A DNA stretch of 64,000 nt from an uncultured Roseiflexaceae bacterium (GCA_937974195.1 CALJIC010000169.1:13510-77509), one strand, 5' to 3'. Shown: positions 39,638-49,941, counted from the first letter of the stretch. Notes: generated by a model from the sequence alone, not told the origin. Made by a program: numbers and translations.

Positions 39638-41872
39638 ATGAAGCGTGTGCGCAAGGGGTGGACCCCCTCCATCTGGGCTAGCCTGCGGCCGTTCGGCATC
39701 GGCGAGCAGCGGCCGAACAACTACCTCGAGATCTGGAAGGCGCTGAAGGAGAACCGCGGCCAGCTTCCCTACGCCTACCGGATCCTCACGCAGGGCGTCT
39801 GCGACGGCTGCGCGCTCGGGACGACCGGCATGCGCGACTGGACGCTCGACGGCATCCACCTCTGCAACATCCGCCTGCGCCTGCTGCGCCTCAACACGAT
39901 GCCCGCGTTCGACCCGGGCATCCTGGCCGATGTGGCCCCGCTGCGCGGCAGGCGGAGCGCCGAGCTGCGCGACCTCGGCCGGCTGCCCTACCCGATGATC
40001 CGCCGGCGCGGCGAGCCGGGCTTCCAGCGCATCAGCTGGGACGCGGCGCTCGACCTCGTGGCGGAGCGCATTCGCGCCACCACGCCGGACCGGCTGGCCT
40101 TCTACCTCACCAGCCGCGGCATGCCCAACGAGTCCTACTACGCCGCGCAGAAGGCCGTGCGCGCCCTCGGCACCAACTCGATCGACAACGCGGCGCGCGT
40201 CTGCCACTCCCCCAGCACCGTGGCCCTCAAGCAGGCCCTCGGCGTCGCCGCGAGCACCTGCTCCTACCGCGACTGGATCGGCACCGACCTGATCGTCTTC
40301 GTCGGCTCGAACGTCGCCAACAACCAGCCGGTGGCCACCAAGTACCTGCACTACGCCAAGAAGGCCGGCACGCAGGTGGTGCTGGTCAACACCTACCGCG
40401 AGCCGGGCATGGAGCGCTACTGGGTGCCGTCGGTCGCCGAGAGCGCCCTGTTCGGCACCCGGATCGCCGACCGGACCTTCCTGGTCAACACCGGCGGCGA
40501 CGCGGCCTTCTTCAACGGCGCGCTGCGGCACCTGGCCGAGACCGGCCAGCTCGACACGGCGTTCATCCGCGACCACACCGCCGGCTTCGAGCAGGTCCTG
40601 GCGGAGATCGGCCGGCAGAGCTGGGACGAGATCGAGCGGGTCTCGGGCGCGACGCGGGCCGAGATCGAGGAGTTCGCGCGGCTCGTCGGCCGGGCGAAGA
40701 GCGCGGTGTTCGTGTGGAGCATGGGCGTCACCCAGCACGAGTCCGGCGAGGACCAGGTGCGCGCGATCATCAACCTGGCGCTCAGCCGCGGCTTCCTGGG
40801 CCGCGAGGGGTGCGGCCTGATGCCGATCCGCGGCCACTCCGGCGTCCAGGGCGGCGCGGAGATGGGCGCCTACTCGACGGCCTTCCCCGGCGGCGTGCCG
40901 ATCGGCCCCGAGAGCGCCGCGGCGCTGAGCGCGCAGTGGGGCTTCAGCGTGCCCTCCGAGCCAGGGCTGACCGCGCCGCAGATGATCGACGCGGCCGCGG
41001 CCGGCCGGCTCGACCTGCTCTTCTCCTCCGGCGGCAACTTCCTCGAGGTGCTGCCCGACCCGGCCTACGTCGACGAGGCGCTCGGCCGCGTGCCGCTGCG
41101 GGTGCACATGGACATCGTGCTCTCGAGCCAGATGCTGGTGGACCCGGCGGACACCGTGCTGCTCCTCCCGGCCGCGACGCGCTACGAGATCCCGGGCGGC
41201 GTCACCGAGACCAGCACCGAGCGGCGCGTGATCTTCAGCCCCGAGATCCCCGGCCCCCGCCCCGGCGAGGCGCGCCCGGAGTGGGAGGTGTTCCTGGAGC
41301 TGGCGGCGCGCGCCCGGCCCGAGCTGGCCGCGAAGCTGCGCGTGGCCGGCACCCCCGAGCTGCGGGAGGAGATCGCGCGCGTCGTGCCGATGTACGACGG
41401 CATCCAACACCTGCGCCGGGCCGGCGACCAGTTCCAGTACGGCGGGCCGCACCTGTGCCCCGGCGGCGTCTGCCCCACGCCGGACGGGCGGGCGCGCTTC
41501 GTCCCGGTGCGGCTGCCGCGCCGCGAGCTGCCCGACGGGCACTTCGTGCTCTCCACCCGGCGCGGCAAGCAGTTCAACAGCATGATCCACGAGCAGCGCG
41601 ACGCGATCACCGGCGCCCGGCGCGACGCCGTGCTGATCAGCCGCGCCGACGCCGAGCGGCTCGGCCTGGCCGACGGCGAGCCGGTGGTGGTGTGGAACGA
41701 GCGCGGCCAGCTCAGCGGCAGAGTCGCGATCGCGCCGATCCTGCCCGGCAACGTCCAGGTCCACTGGCCGGAGGGCAACGTGCTGCTGGACCACGCGCGG
41801 CGCTCGCCCGTCGCGCACGTGCCGGACTACAACGCCGTCGTGCGCATCAGGAAGGCCGAGGAGGCGACGTGA
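39638..41872 (+). CDS. FdhF/YdeP-family molybdopterin oxidoreductase
   Basis: A 744-residue relative of formate dehydrogenase H and YdeP. It binds molybdopterin guanine dinucleotide ([69 protein letters not shown]) and has the C-terminal cofactor domain with [11 protein letters not shown]. The N-terminal part has C55-x2-C58 (VCDGCALG) and C76 but fewer cysteines than a normal [4Fe-4S] FdhH site. The FdhH Sec/Cys position is not obvious. The substrate is therefore uncertain. The family is often linked to acid resistance or formate metabolism. fdhD overlaps its stop codon (GTGA), supporting a sulfur-activated Mo-bisMGD centre. Confidence 0.9.
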   Translation: MKRVRKGWTPSIWASLRPFGIGEQRPNNYLEIWKALKENRGQLPYAYRILTQGVCDGCALGTTGMRDWTLDGIHLCNIRLRLLRLNTMPAFDPGILADVAPLRGRRSAELRDLGRLPYPMIRRRGEPGFQRISWDAALDLVAERIRATTPDRLAFYLTSRGMPNESYYAAQKAVRALGTNSIDNAARVCHSPSTVALKQALGVAASTCSYRDWIGTDLIVFVGSNVANNQPVATKYLHYAKKAGTQVVLVNTYREPGMERYWVPSVAESALFGTRIADRTFLVNTGGDAAFFNGALRHLAETGQLDTAFIRDHTAGFEQVLAEIGRQSWDEIERVSGATRAEIEEFARLVGRAKSAVFVWSMGVTQHESGEDQVRAIINLALSRGFLGREGCGLMPIRGHSGVQGGAEMGAYSTAFPGGVPIGPESAAALSAQWGFSVPSEPGLTAPQMIDAAAAGRLDLLFSSGGNFLEVLPDPAYVDEALGRVPLRVHMDIVLSSQMLVDPADTVLLLPAATRYEIPGGVTETSTERRVIFSPEIPGPRPGEARPEWEVFLELAARARPELAAKLRVAGTPELREEIARVVPMYDGIQHLRRAGDQFQYGGPHLCPGGVCPTPDGRARFVPVRLPRRELPDGHFVLSTRRGKQFNSMIHEQRDAITGARRDAVLISRADAERLGLADGEPVVVWNERGQLSGRVAIAPILPGNVQVHWPEGNVLLDHARRSPVAHVPDYNAVVRIRKAEEAT

Positions 41873-42759
41873 GCGACCAGGACCTCGCCTATGACCTGCA
41901 CGTGACGCCCGCCGCGCGCACCAGCACGACGCGGGCGCGGGTCCTCACCGTCGAGCGGGGCGCCTCGCGCAGCCGGAGCGACCGGCTGGCCACCGAGGAG
42001 CCGCTCGAGATCCGCGTGCTCGCCGGCGGCGAGCGGCGGACGGTCGCGGTGACGATGCGCACGCCCGGCGCCGACTTCGAGCTGGCGGCGGGGTTCCTGT
42101 ACGGCGAGGGGGTCGTGGGCAGCCGCGAGGAGATCGGCCAGATCAGCTACTGCGTCGACCGCGAGCTGAGCGAGGAGCAGCGCTACAACGTCGTGAACGT
42201 GGCGCTGCGCCGCGAGCAGCTGCCGGACCTGTCCTCGCTGGAGCGGCACTTCTACACCACCAGCGCGTGCGGCGTGTGCGGCAAGGCCAGCATCGAGTCG
42301 CTGCAGCTCCGGTGTCCCGCGCCGCTGCCCGCGGGGCCGGTGGTGCCGGCCGAGGCGCTCTTCCAGCTCCCGGACGCGCTGCGGGCCGAGCAGGGGCTGT
42401 TCGCGACGACCGGCGGCCTGCACGCGGCGGCGCTGTTCGAGCCCTCGCCCGGCGGCGAGATGCGCCTGCTGGCGCTGCGCGAGGACGTGGGGCGGCACAA
42501 CGCGCTCGACAAGCTGGTGGGCTGGGCGCTGCTGCAGGGCCGCCTCCCGCTCCACCGGGCGCTGGTGATGGTCAGCGGCCGCGCCAGCTACGAGATCATG
42601 CAGAAGTGCCTCGCCGCCGGCGCCCCGATCGTCTGCGCCGTCTCCGCGCCCAGCAGCCTGGCGGTCGATGTGGCCCGCGCCTTCGGCATGACCCTGGTCG
42701 GCTTCCTGCGCGGCGAGCGCTTCAACGTGTACGCCGGCGCCGAGCGGATCGCGCGCTAG
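41869..42759 (+). CDS. fdhD: Formate dehydrogenase accessory sulfurtransferase FdhD
   Basis: A 296-residue FdhD, which carries sulfur from IscS to the molybdenum cofactor of formate dehydrogenases. The sulfur-relay cysteines are C134 and C137 in [63 protein letters not shown] and [12 protein letters not shown] are all canonical. The GTG start overlaps the TGA of the upstream molybdoenzyme, showing coupled translation and a functional pair. The stop codon TAG shares the palindrome CTAG with the stop codon of the convergent glycosidase gene. Confidence 0.95.
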   Translation: MSDQDLAYDLHVTPAARTSTTRARVLTVERGASRSRSDRLATEEPLEIRVLAGGERRTVAVTMRTPGADFELAAGFLYGEGVVGSREEIGQISYCVDRELSEEQRYNVVNVALRREQLPDLSSLERHFYTTSACGVCGKASIESLQLRCPAPLPAGPVVPAEALFQLPDALRAEQGLFATTGGLHAAALFEPSPGGEMRLLALREDVGRHNALDKLVGWALLQGRLPLHRALVMVSGRASYEIMQKCLAAGAPIVCAVSAPSSLAVDVARAFGMTLVGFLRGERFNVYAGAERIAR

Positions 42760-44204
42760 GCCGGCGCCCCCTTCGCCCCTCGCCGGCCCCGCCGCGCCCG
42801 GTAGGCCCACATGGCCCCGACCACCCCGGCGGCCACCGCCGTCGCCCCGAGCGCGCCCCGCAGCAGCTCCGGCGCGCCCGGCTCGACCGGGATCACCAGC
42901 AGCGTCGTCGAGTAGGGCGGGAAGGTGACCTCGAGCGGCTCCAGCGGGCCGGCGTACGGCGCGACGGCCACCTCCTGCCCCTCGACGTGCTGCCACACCT
43001 CGGCGCGCCCGGCCGCCCGCGCGCCGCGGATCTCGATCGTCCCCGCGTAGGCGGTGTCGGGGCTCTTGTTGATCACCATCACGCTCAGCGCGCCGTCGGG
43101 CCTGCGCCCGGCGTAGGCCGGCAGCAGCGCCTGGTCCGTCTCGGCCGCCAGCAGCCGGTCGCCGAACTGGCTGAACAGCCGGAAGGTGTGGTACACCGGG
43201 CGAATATTGCCGCGCCGGTCCCACACGCCGTGGAAGTTGATCCCCCACATCGCGAAGTAGGCCGCGAGCGCGATCCGGTTGACCATGAGCCGCCCGAGCA
43301 TGTCGGCGGTCCAGATCGCCGCCGCCTGCGTGGTGAGGTTCTTGCTGCTGTTCGACTGCCAGGAGGCGGCGTACTCCGAGAGCACGATCGGCACCTCGCG
43401 CCGGTGCCCGTCCGGGTTGATGGCCGGGTCGCGCCACCAGGACCGGATGCGCTCGACGGCCCGGTCGAAGCGCGCCGTCGAGGCGAGCAGCTCCGGCTCG
43501 GGCGTGCGGCTGTCGCCCGGGTAGAAGTGCCAGCTCAGGCCGTCGGCGATGCCGCCGCAGGCGGTGATGAACGGCCGCATCCACTCGTCGAGCTTGCCCT
43601 CGTTGCTCACCACCGGGCCGAGCACCTTGATCGACGGGTCGACGGCCTTCATCGCGGCGACGTAGGCGCGGAACTGCTCGGCGTACCAGGCCGGGTCCAG
43701 CGGCGGCTCGCCGGGCCGCGCGACGTAGAGGTCCGGCTCGTTGCCGACCTCCCAGTACTCGGCGCCGTACTGCTTCTCCTTGTTCATGTAGCGGACGTTG
43801 TCCGCGGCCCGCTCCGGCACGCCGTTGCGCAGGCGCACCTGCACGATCAGCTGCGCGCCGAGGCCGCGCGCCACCGTGCCGGACTCGTCCATGAGCTGCT
43901 GCGAGAGGTCGTTCTCGTCCCCGGTGCGCCCGGGCGGGAAGCGCAGCAGGCTGACGCCGATCTTGCGGTACTCGGGGAAGAAGGCCTCGTCGGAGCGCGT
44001 GCCCCAGAAGTTGAAGCCGCGCAGGCCGGCCGGGATCTCCCACAGCTCGCGCCCGGCGTCCACCCAGATCGATGCGGCGGCCGATGGGCCCTGCCGCGCG
44101 CTGGCGCGTCGCGGTCGGAGGGAGAGCGCCGCCGGCGCGGTGCCGAGCGTCGTGAGGAACCGCCGGCGTCCGGGCCGGATACTTCGGGGAGCTTCTGGTG
44201 GCAT
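42756..44204 (-). CDS. Tat-exported (beta/alpha)8 glycosidase-like protein
   Basis: A 482-residue protein. The N-terminus (PGRRRFLTTLGTAPAALSL) is a twin-arginine signal. The body is a TIM barrel of glycoside hydrolase clan A type (GH39/GH44/GH51-like): E156 in EVGNEPDLYV is the likely acid/base and E277 in IVLSEYAASW the likely nucleophile. A beta-sandwich (about 370-445) and a C-terminal membrane anchor (about 447-470, then a basic tail RARRGRRGAKG) follow, so the enzyme is probably tethered outside the membrane. The start at MPPEAPR has TGAGGTG upstream. The frame upstream of it is not protein-like. The substrate polysaccharide is unknown. Confidence 0.87.
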   Translation of the reverse strand: MPPEAPRSIRPGRRRFLTTLGTAPAALSLRPRRASARQGPSAAASIWVDAGRELWEIPAGLRGFNFWGTRSDEAFFPEYRKIGVSLLRFPPGRTGDENDLSQQLMDESGTVARGLGAQLIVQVRLRNGVPERAADNVRYMNKEKQYGAEYWEVGNEPDLYVARPGEPPLDPAWYAEQFRAYVAAMKAVDPSIKVLGPVVSNEGKLDEWMRPFITACGGIADGLSWHFYPGDSRTPEPELLASTARFDRAVERIRSWWRDPAINPDGHRREVPIVLSEYAASWQSNSSKNLTTQAAAIWTADMLGRLMVNRIALAAYFAMWGINFHGVWDRRGNIRPVYHTFRLFSQFGDRLLAAETDQALLPAYAGRRPDGALSVMVINKSPDTAYAGTIEIRGARAAGRAEVWQHVEGQEVAVAPYAGPLEPLEVTFPPYSTTLLVIPVEPGAPELLRGALGATAVAAGVVGAMWAYRARRGRRGAKGAPA

Positions 44205-44421
44205 GTGGCACCTCACACAGGTGATGCTGCCCACAGGAGGAGCGGGCGACGCGGCGGAGCTTCGCCCAACGCCCCGGCTCCGGGGCGCGCCGCCCTCGCT
44301 AGATGATACCCGATCTCCAGCGCCAGCGGACGGGCCACGCCGAATCGCGCAGCTTGCGCCCGCGCCGCACCTCTGGCATACTCCTGGCTGCGAGCCGCAC
44401 ACTGAACGAGGCCACTGCACT

Positions 44422-45960
44422 ATGACCAGCATCGAACAGCGCCAGGCCGAGCCGCCGCTCATCCTCACCATCGACGTCGGGACATCGTCAGTGCGCGTCA
44501 TGCTGTTCGACGCGCGCGGCAGGCCGGTGGAGGGGGTCGGCGCCCGCGAGAAGTACAGCGTCCGCCACGACGCCTCGGGCGCCGCCGAGGACGACCCGGA
44601 CGAGGCGCTGGCGCGCGTCGGGCGCTGCCTGGACGAGGCGCTGGCCGCCGCCGGGCCGCTGGCGGACGCGATCGGCGGCGTCGCGGTGGACACGCTGGTC
44701 TCGAACCTGCTGGGGCTGGACGCCGGCGGGCGGCCGATCACGCCGCTGATCACCTACGCCGACACCCGCAACGACGAGGACGCGGCGGCCCTCCGCCAGC
44801 GGCTCGACGAGCGCGAGACGCACCAGCGCACCGGCTGCCTGCTGCGCACGAGCTACTGGCCGGCGCGGCTGGCCTGGCTGCGGCGCACGCAGCCGGACGT
44901 GTTCCGGCGCGCCGCGCGCTGGGTCACGCTCGGCGAGTACCTCGAGCTGCGCCTGTTCGGCCGCTGCCGCGTGGCCTACTCGGTGGCCTCGTGGAGCGGG
45001 CTGCTCGACCGCCGCCGGCTCACGTGGGACGCGCCGCTGCTCGAGGCGCTGGAGGTCGCGCCGGAGCAGCTCTCGGAGCTCGTCGACGTCGGCGACCCGC
45101 TGGAGGGCCTGCTGCCCGAGTACGCCGCGCGCTGGCCGGCGCTGCGCGACGTCCCGTGGTTCCCGGCCGTCGGCGACGGCGCGGCGGCGAACGTCGGGAG
45201 CGGCTGTGTGACGCCCGAGCGGGTGGCGCTCACGGTCGGGAGCACCGGCGCGCTGCGGGTGGTGCTGCCCGAGGTCGACCACGTGCCCACGGGCCTGTGG
45301 TGCTACCGGGTGGACGGTCGGCGGGCGCTGCTCGGCGGCGCCACCAGCGAGGGGGGGAACGTCTACTCGTGGGCCCGCCGCGCGCTTCAGCTCGGCCCGC
45401 AGGAAGAGGTCGAGGACGCGCTTGCGGCGCTGCCGGCGGACGGCCACGGCCTCACCGTGCTGCCGTTCTTCGCCGGCGAGCGCAGCCCCGGCTGGGCCGG
45501 CGACGCGCGCGCGACCATCCACGGCCTGACCCTCGGCACCACGCCGCTCCAGATCCTGCGCGCGGCGCTCGAGGCGGTCGCCTACCGCTTCGCGCTCATC
45601 GCCGAAGGGCTGTTCGAGGACCGGGCTGCCAGCGGCGACCAGCGGCGGCCGGGCGTGCCTTCGCCGGCCGTGCGCCCCGACTCGGTGACGCTAGTCGCCT
45701 CCGGCGGCGCGCTGCTCGCCTCGCCGGCCTGGATGCAGATCATCGCCGACGTGCTCGGGCGGCCGCTGGTCGCCTCCGCCGAGACCGAGGCGACGAGCCG
45801 CGGGGCGGCGCTGCTGGCGCTGGAGGCGCTCGGCGCCCTGCCGGACCTCGCGGCCGTCCCGGCGGCGACCGGCGCCGAGTACACCCCCGACCCCGAGCGC
45901 CACGCGCTGTACCGCGAGGCGATCGAGCGCCAGCGGCGGCTGTACGCGCTGCTCGTCTGA
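44422..45960 (+). CDS. FGGY-family carbohydrate kinase
   Basis: A 512-residue sugar or polyol kinase of the FGGY group (gluconokinase/xylulokinase-like). The first phosphate motif IDVGTSSVRVMLFD is near the N-terminus. AVGDGAAANVGSGC carries the catalytic Asp, and ERSPGWAGDARATIHGLTLGTT and VASGGALLASPAWMQIIADVLG complete the adenosine-binding half. A Gly/Pro-rich insertion (about residues 398-417) splits the latter region. The ATG at MTSIEQ is chosen, since sequence before it does not match the family. The substrate is unknown. It converges with the HzsA-related gene, 4 bases apart. Confidence 0.92.
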   Translation: MTSIEQRQAEPPLILTIDVGTSSVRVMLFDARGRPVEGVGAREKYSVRHDASGAAEDDPDEALARVGRCLDEALAAAGPLADAIGGVAVDTLVSNLLGLDAGGRPITPLITYADTRNDEDAAALRQRLDERETHQRTGCLLRTSYWPARLAWLRRTQPDVFRRAARWVTLGEYLELRLFGRCRVAYSVASWSGLLDRRRLTWDAPLLEALEVAPEQLSELVDVGDPLEGLLPEYAARWPALRDVPWFPAVGDGAAANVGSGCVTPERVALTVGSTGALRVVLPEVDHVPTGLWCYRVDGRRALLGGATSEGGNVYSWARRALQLGPQEEVEDALAALPADGHGLTVLPFFAGERSPGWAGDARATIHGLTLGTTPLQILRAALEAVAYRFALIAEGLFEDRAASGDQRRPGVPSPAVRPDSVTLVASGGALLASPAWMQIIADVLGRPLVASAETEATSRGAALLALEALGALPDLAAVPAATGAEYTPDPERHALYREAIERQRRLYALLV

Positions 45961-45964
45961 GCCG

Positions 45965-48826
45965 CTACCGCTGCAGCAGCGGCAGCGCCAGCGTCGACGG
46001 GCGGGTGCTGAGCGTCTCGCGCGAGGCCCCCTGCCCGATCACCTCGATCTCGCTGAGCGCCGCGCGCGCACCCGGCCCCCCCGAGATGCCCGTCGCGCGG
46101 AACTCGATCCGGTCCACCGCCAGCGGCCGCGGCAGCCGCACGGTCGTGCTGCCGGCCGAGAGCGGCGCGATCGACTCGACCTGCTCGCGCGCAACCACCT
46201 CGCCGCCGAGCGAGAGCACCAGCTCGCCGCTCAGGCTGTAGTCGGCGGGAATGCCGGCCTGGCCCGGCTCGGCGCCGGTCAGCCGCACCTCCAGCACTGC
46301 CATGGGCAGGCTCCAGTCGAGGCGCAGCCAGGAGCCAACGCCCCCGGCCACCCAGGGCGGCGTCCGGTCGTGGAACACGCCCGCGGCGCCGGGCGCAGCC
46401 ACGTAGCCGCGCCGGTCGGTCGCGCGCCGCGCCTCGCCGGAGCTCGCGGTCACCTGGGCCGCCGGCGCGATGTTCGTCCAGCCGTAGGCCGCCAGCGGGT
46501 CGGCGTCCAGCGATCCGCTGGCGTGGCCCATGTGGCAGCCCACGCAGAACACCCGCTGCCCGGCGCGCCCGGGCGAGTTGCCCTGCGCGATCGCGATCGA
46601 GGCCCGGTTGCCGCCGCGCACCACCCGGCCCTCCGCGTCGCGCAGCACGATGAACACCGGCACGTCGGCCGGCGCCGATGCCACGAACCGGCCGTTCTCG
46701 TCCACCGGCACCGTCAGCCACTTCACCGCCCGCACCTGGTCGTCGGGCGCCTCGGCGCGGTAGGAGGCGCCGGTGAACTGGTTGGCGTCGATGTAGATGT
46801 CGGCGTAGGCCACGCTGCCCGGCGGCGGCGAGTTGTTGACGAACGGCAGGCTCAGCGGCGGGTTGGCGTACACGTTCGCGTTCTCGATCCGCACCAACTC
46901 GACCTCGTCGATCGAGCGGCGGCTCCAGGTGTAGGCCGGCCGGCCCTCGCCGGTGAGCAGGCCGCGCGGCACGTTCCACTGCAGCGGGTCGTCGGCGGCC
47001 GGGGGCAGCCCCGAGTCGACCGGGAGGCGCCACTCGTTCGGGCCGTTCCCGACCGGCCGGGCGACGATCGGCACGGCGTCGAGCGCGTCGAAGTCCTCCA
47101 GGTCGCCCTCCAGCGGCACCTCCGCCAAATCGCTCCCGTCCGGCCGGATCACGTGCAGCGTGTAGCGAAGCGCCGTCCGCTGCAGCGTGAGCGTGTACTC
47201 GCGCCCGTCCTGCTGGAACCGGTAGAGAGCCTGCCGCGCGGGCTCCACCTCCGTGGAGGACTGCGAGAAGAGAATGCGGCCGTCCGGCAGGCCGGCCGGG
47301 CTGAGCGCGTAGGGCGGCCGCTGCGGCGAGTCCCAGCGCTGGCCGGCGATCGCCTCGGTCGTGTTGAAGCCGATCGCGTCGATCCCCGGCCGCGCGACCC
47401 GGATCCCGGTGTAGAACGTCGAGTGCGCCATGGTCGGGTCGCGCTGGCTGGTGTAGGCCACCAGCAGCCCGTCCTCGGTCGGCACCAGCGCCGGCTGCGC
47501 CGCGTTGTAGGTGTCCTGCCCGCTGTCATCGGTCAGGTACGAGTCGTAGCGCGGCGTCCAGGCGTAGCGGCGCATGTCGGTGCCGCTCACGTCGATGCTC
47601 ATCAGGTGCCAGGTGTTCGGCGCGCCGCGGATCGGCGTCCCGTCGGCCAGGCGCCCGCGCGCCGGCAGGAAGGTGCGGTCGGTGTTGGAGTACACCAGCG
47701 TCCCGTCGGGCAGCCGGTAGCCAAGCACCGGCTGCCCGACCACCACCGTCCGGCTTCCGCCCTGCGCGGCCGGCGTCGCCTGTGGCGCAGGGGGCGGCGT
47801 CGCCGGCACCGGCGTGGCGGTCGGCGGGCGGGGCGTCAGGCGCATCTCGGGCGGGCGCGCCGTCGGCCAGATGGTCGGCTTCGGCGTGGCCGTGGGCGGC
47901 CCGGACGGCACGGAGGGCGCCTCGGGGGCGCTCGCGGGCGCCGGGTCGCGCACAACCACCTCGCGCTCCACGGTGATCACCCGGCCCTGCTGGTCACGCG
48001 CCGGCTCGCTGCCGCTGCGGTTGTCGATCCGGCTGTAGATCCCCTTCTCGCTCGGCTGGTTGAAGTTGATCCACCAGCGGCTGAAGAGGATGCGGCCGTC
48101 GGGCAGCGGCGTGGGGTGGAGCGCGCTCCCGCGCTCGGTGGTGATGCGCTGCATCCCCGTGCCGTCGGGGTTCACGACGTACAGGTTGAACGTCGGCCGG
48201 CCGTCGTAGTGCGCCCGGCTCGGGTAGCGCGAGGAGCTGAAGACGATCCGGCCGTCGGCCAGGTAGGCGGGGAACAGGTCGTCGTAGTAGCTGTAGGCCT
48301 CCGCGTTCCCCAGGCCGTCTGGGATGCTGATGCTGCGGTCGCTGGTGGTGATCTGGCGCAGGCCCGTGCCGTCGACGCCGATCTCGTACAGCCGCCAGGA
48401 GAGGCGCGGGCGGTAGGCGAGCCCGCGGAACAGCTCGGGGCCGGTCGTGCCGGAGAAGACGATGCGGCGGGCGTCGAACGACACGTCCGGCGCCTGCAGG
48501 TCCCGCAGGCCGAGCGGGTTGAGCGGGTCGCCCGGCGGGCGGGCGGTGTCGATCAGCGTGCGCAGGCGGCCGTCCGGCTCGCGCACCATCAGCCGCGAGC
48601 CGGGGGCGAAGCGCTCCAGCCCGGCCGTCAGCTGCCCGGCTGGCCCGCGGTCGGCCGGGAAGATATAGTCGCCGGTGGTCATGCGCGACCGGGCGACGAA
48701 GACGATCGGCGGCAGGCCCTCGGCCGCGCGCGTGGGGCCAGCGGGAACGACGAGCAGCGGGATGGCCAGCGCGAGGGCGAGGGCGAAGAGGAGGAGGCTG
48801 TGGGCTCTGCGGCGCGCCAGTGGCAT
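45965..48826 (-). CDS. HzsA-related secreted protein with PD40 propeller, CxxCH and discoidin-like domain
   Basis: A 953-residue exported protein. A Sec signal peptide (about 1-35) precedes two blocks of TolB/PD40-type beta-propeller repeats (PDGRILFS recurs), split by a Thr/Pro-rich linker (about residues 290-355) of the kind that reaches through the envelope. C761-VGC-H765 is a single c-type haem motif inside RVFCVGCHMGHASG, which places the protein outside the membrane. The last ~170 residues form a galactose-binding/discoidin-like domain (WLRLDWSLPMAVLEVRLTG). The overall plan recalls proteins annotated as related to hydrazine synthase alpha. Hydrazine chemistry itself is not implied. Confidence 0.82.
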   Translation of the reverse strand: MPLARRRAHSLLLFALALALAIPLLVVPAGPTRAAEGLPPIVFVARSRMTTGDYIFPADRGPAGQLTAGLERFAPGSRLMVREPDGRLRTLIDTARPPGDPLNPLGLRDLQAPDVSFDARRIVFSGTTGPELFRGLAYRPRLSWRLYEIGVDGTGLRQITTSDRSISIPDGLGNAEAYSYYDDLFPAYLADGRIVFSSSRYPSRAHYDGRPTFNLYVVNPDGTGMQRITTERGSALHPTPLPDGRILFSRWWINFNQPSEKGIYSRIDNRSGSEPARDQQGRVITVEREVVVRDPAPASAPEAPSVPSGPPTATPKPTIWPTARPPEMRLTPRPPTATPVPATPPPAPQATPAAQGGSRTVVVGQPVLGYRLPDGTLVYSNTDRTFLPARGRLADGTPIRGAPNTWHLMSIDVSGTDMRRYAWTPRYDSYLTDDSGQDTYNAAQPALVPTEDGLLVAYTSQRDPTMAHSTFYTGIRVARPGIDAIGFNTTEAIAGQRWDSPQRPPYALSPAGLPDGRILFSQSSTEVEPARQALYRFQQDGREYTLTLQRTALRYTLHVIRPDGSDLAEVPLEGDLEDFDALDAVPIVARPVGNGPNEWRLPVDSGLPPAADDPLQWNVPRGLLTGEGRPAYTWSRRSIDEVELVRIENANVYANPPLSLPFVNNSPPPGSVAYADIYIDANQFTGASYRAEAPDDQVRAVKWLTVPVDENGRFVASAPADVPVFIVLRDAEGRVVRGGNRASIAIAQGNSPGRAGQRVFCVGCHMGHASGSLDADPLAAYGWTNIAPAAQVTASSGEARRATDRRGYVAAPGAAGVFHDRTPPWVAGGVGSWLRLDWSLPMAVLEVRLTGAEPGQAGIPADYSLSGELVLSLGGEVVAREQVESIAPLSAGSTTVRLPRPLAVDRIEFRATGISGGPGARAALSEIEVIGQGASRETLSTRPSTLALPLLQR

Positions 48827-48891
48827 GTCGTGTCTCCGAAGCGGCGAGCTCCCTGTGGAGTATACGCGCCATCGCCGCTTCTGACAAGATC

Positions 48892-49015
48892 GTGACCAGG
48901 TGACCTGGTGACAAGGTGACAGGGTGACCTGGTGAAGGAGTCACCCGGCGTTTCTGGCATATCGCGATACGCTACGGGGTTCCAGCATCACCCCGTCACC
49001 CCGTCACCCCGTCAA
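48892..49015. repeat. GGTGAC/CCCGTCACC short tandem repeats
   Basis: GGTGACCTGGTGACAAGGTGAC-type units run from 48892 to 48936, and inverse CACCCCGTCACCCCGTCACC units from 48988 to 49015. Together they bracket the short gap between the HzsA-related and FAH genes and could form a cruciform. Confidence 0.7.
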
Positions 49016-49019
49016 CGGA

Positions 49020-49910
49020 TCACCTCCCGCCCCGCACCACCGGGTTGCGCAGCTCGCCGATCCCGTCGATGGCGATGATCACCTCGTCGCCCGCCTCGAG
49101 CGACACGTCGTCCGGCGGGACGATCCCGGTGCCGGTGAGCAGCACGACCCCGTCCGGGAACAGGTTGTCGCGCCCCAGGTAGCCGATCAGCTCCTCGTAC
49201 GGGCGCACGATCTTGCCGGTGCTGATCTCCCCGGCGAACAGCTGGGCGCCGCCGCGCCGGATCTCGAGCCGCACCGTGAGCGCCCGCGGGTCCGCGATCG
49301 CGTCGCAGCAGGCGATCACCGGCCCGAGCGCGCAGCAGCGGGCGTACACCTTCGCCTGCGGCAGGTAGAGCGGGTTCTCGCCCTCGATGTCCCGCGAGCT
49401 CATGTCGTTGCCGATGGTGAAGCCCACCAGCTCGAGCGCCGGGTTCACCACCAGGCCCAGCTCGGGCTCGGGCACGTTCCAGCGCGAGTCCTGCCGCACC
49501 GCCACCGCCTCGCCCGGCCCGACCGTCCTGCTCGGCGTGGCCTTGAAGAAGATCTCCGGCCGCGGCGCGGTGTACACCCGGTCGTAGATGCCGCTCCCGG
49601 CCGACTCCTCCTCGCGCGCGACGCGGCTGCGCTCGTAGGTCACGCCCGCCGCCCACACCTCCTGCGCGTCGGTCGGCTTCAGCAGGCGCAGCCGGCCCTG
49701 CCCGCTGGCCAGCTCGGACAGCTGCGCCGCCGGCGCCGCCCCGGTCACCAGCTTCAGCAGCGTCTCGCCCAGCTGGTTGCCGTGCCCGGCTGACCAGCGC
49801 AGCAGGTCGGCCATCGTCGCCCAGCGCTCGGTGACATCGTACACAGCGCCGTCTCGGACCACGCCGATCCGCGCGCCGTCCTCGGATTCGCCAAACCGGC
49901 AGAGATACAT
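49020..49910 (-). CDS. Fumarylacetoacetate hydrolase-family protein
   Basis: A 296-residue FAH-fold hydrolase or isomerase. The metal-binding Glu pair lies in VPEPELGLVVN, and Asp in VGFTIGNDMSSRDIEGENPLYLPQAK. KATPSRTVGPGEAVAV and LTGTGIVPPDDVSLEAGDEVIIAIDGIGELRNPV complete the family core. Bacterial relatives act on acylpyruvates or on 2-keto-3-deoxy sugar acids. It follows the PfkB-family kinase by 31 bases on the same strand, so a role in sugar-acid breakdown is plausible but inferred. The start is placed at MYLCRF, because 14 codons upstream are unlike the family. Confidence 0.9.
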   Translation of the reverse strand: MYLCRFGESEDGARIGVVRDGAVYDVTERWATMADLLRWSAGHGNQLGETLLKLVTGAAPAAQLSELASGQGRLRLLKPTDAQEVWAAGVTYERSRVAREEESAGSGIYDRVYTAPRPEIFFKATPSRTVGPGEAVAVRQDSRWNVPEPELGLVVNPALELVGFTIGNDMSSRDIEGENPLYLPQAKVYARCCALGPVIACCDAIADPRALTVRLEIRRGGAQLFAGEISTGKIVRPYEELIGYLGRDNLFPDGVVLLTGTGIVPPDDVSLEAGDEVIIAIDGIGELRNPVVRGGR

Positions 49911-49941
49911 ACTGGTGCTCCGTCTTGGGGCGCAGCGCGCC

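Noticed and set aside
39038..41818. 926-codon minus-strand open frame opposite the FdhF-like gene
   Set aside because: Antisense shadow; the plus-strand molybdoenzyme and coupled fdhD explain the region.
39638..41872. Selenocysteine codon in the FdhF-like gene
   Set aside because: The frame is continuous without in-frame TGA, and no SECIS-like hairpin was evident.
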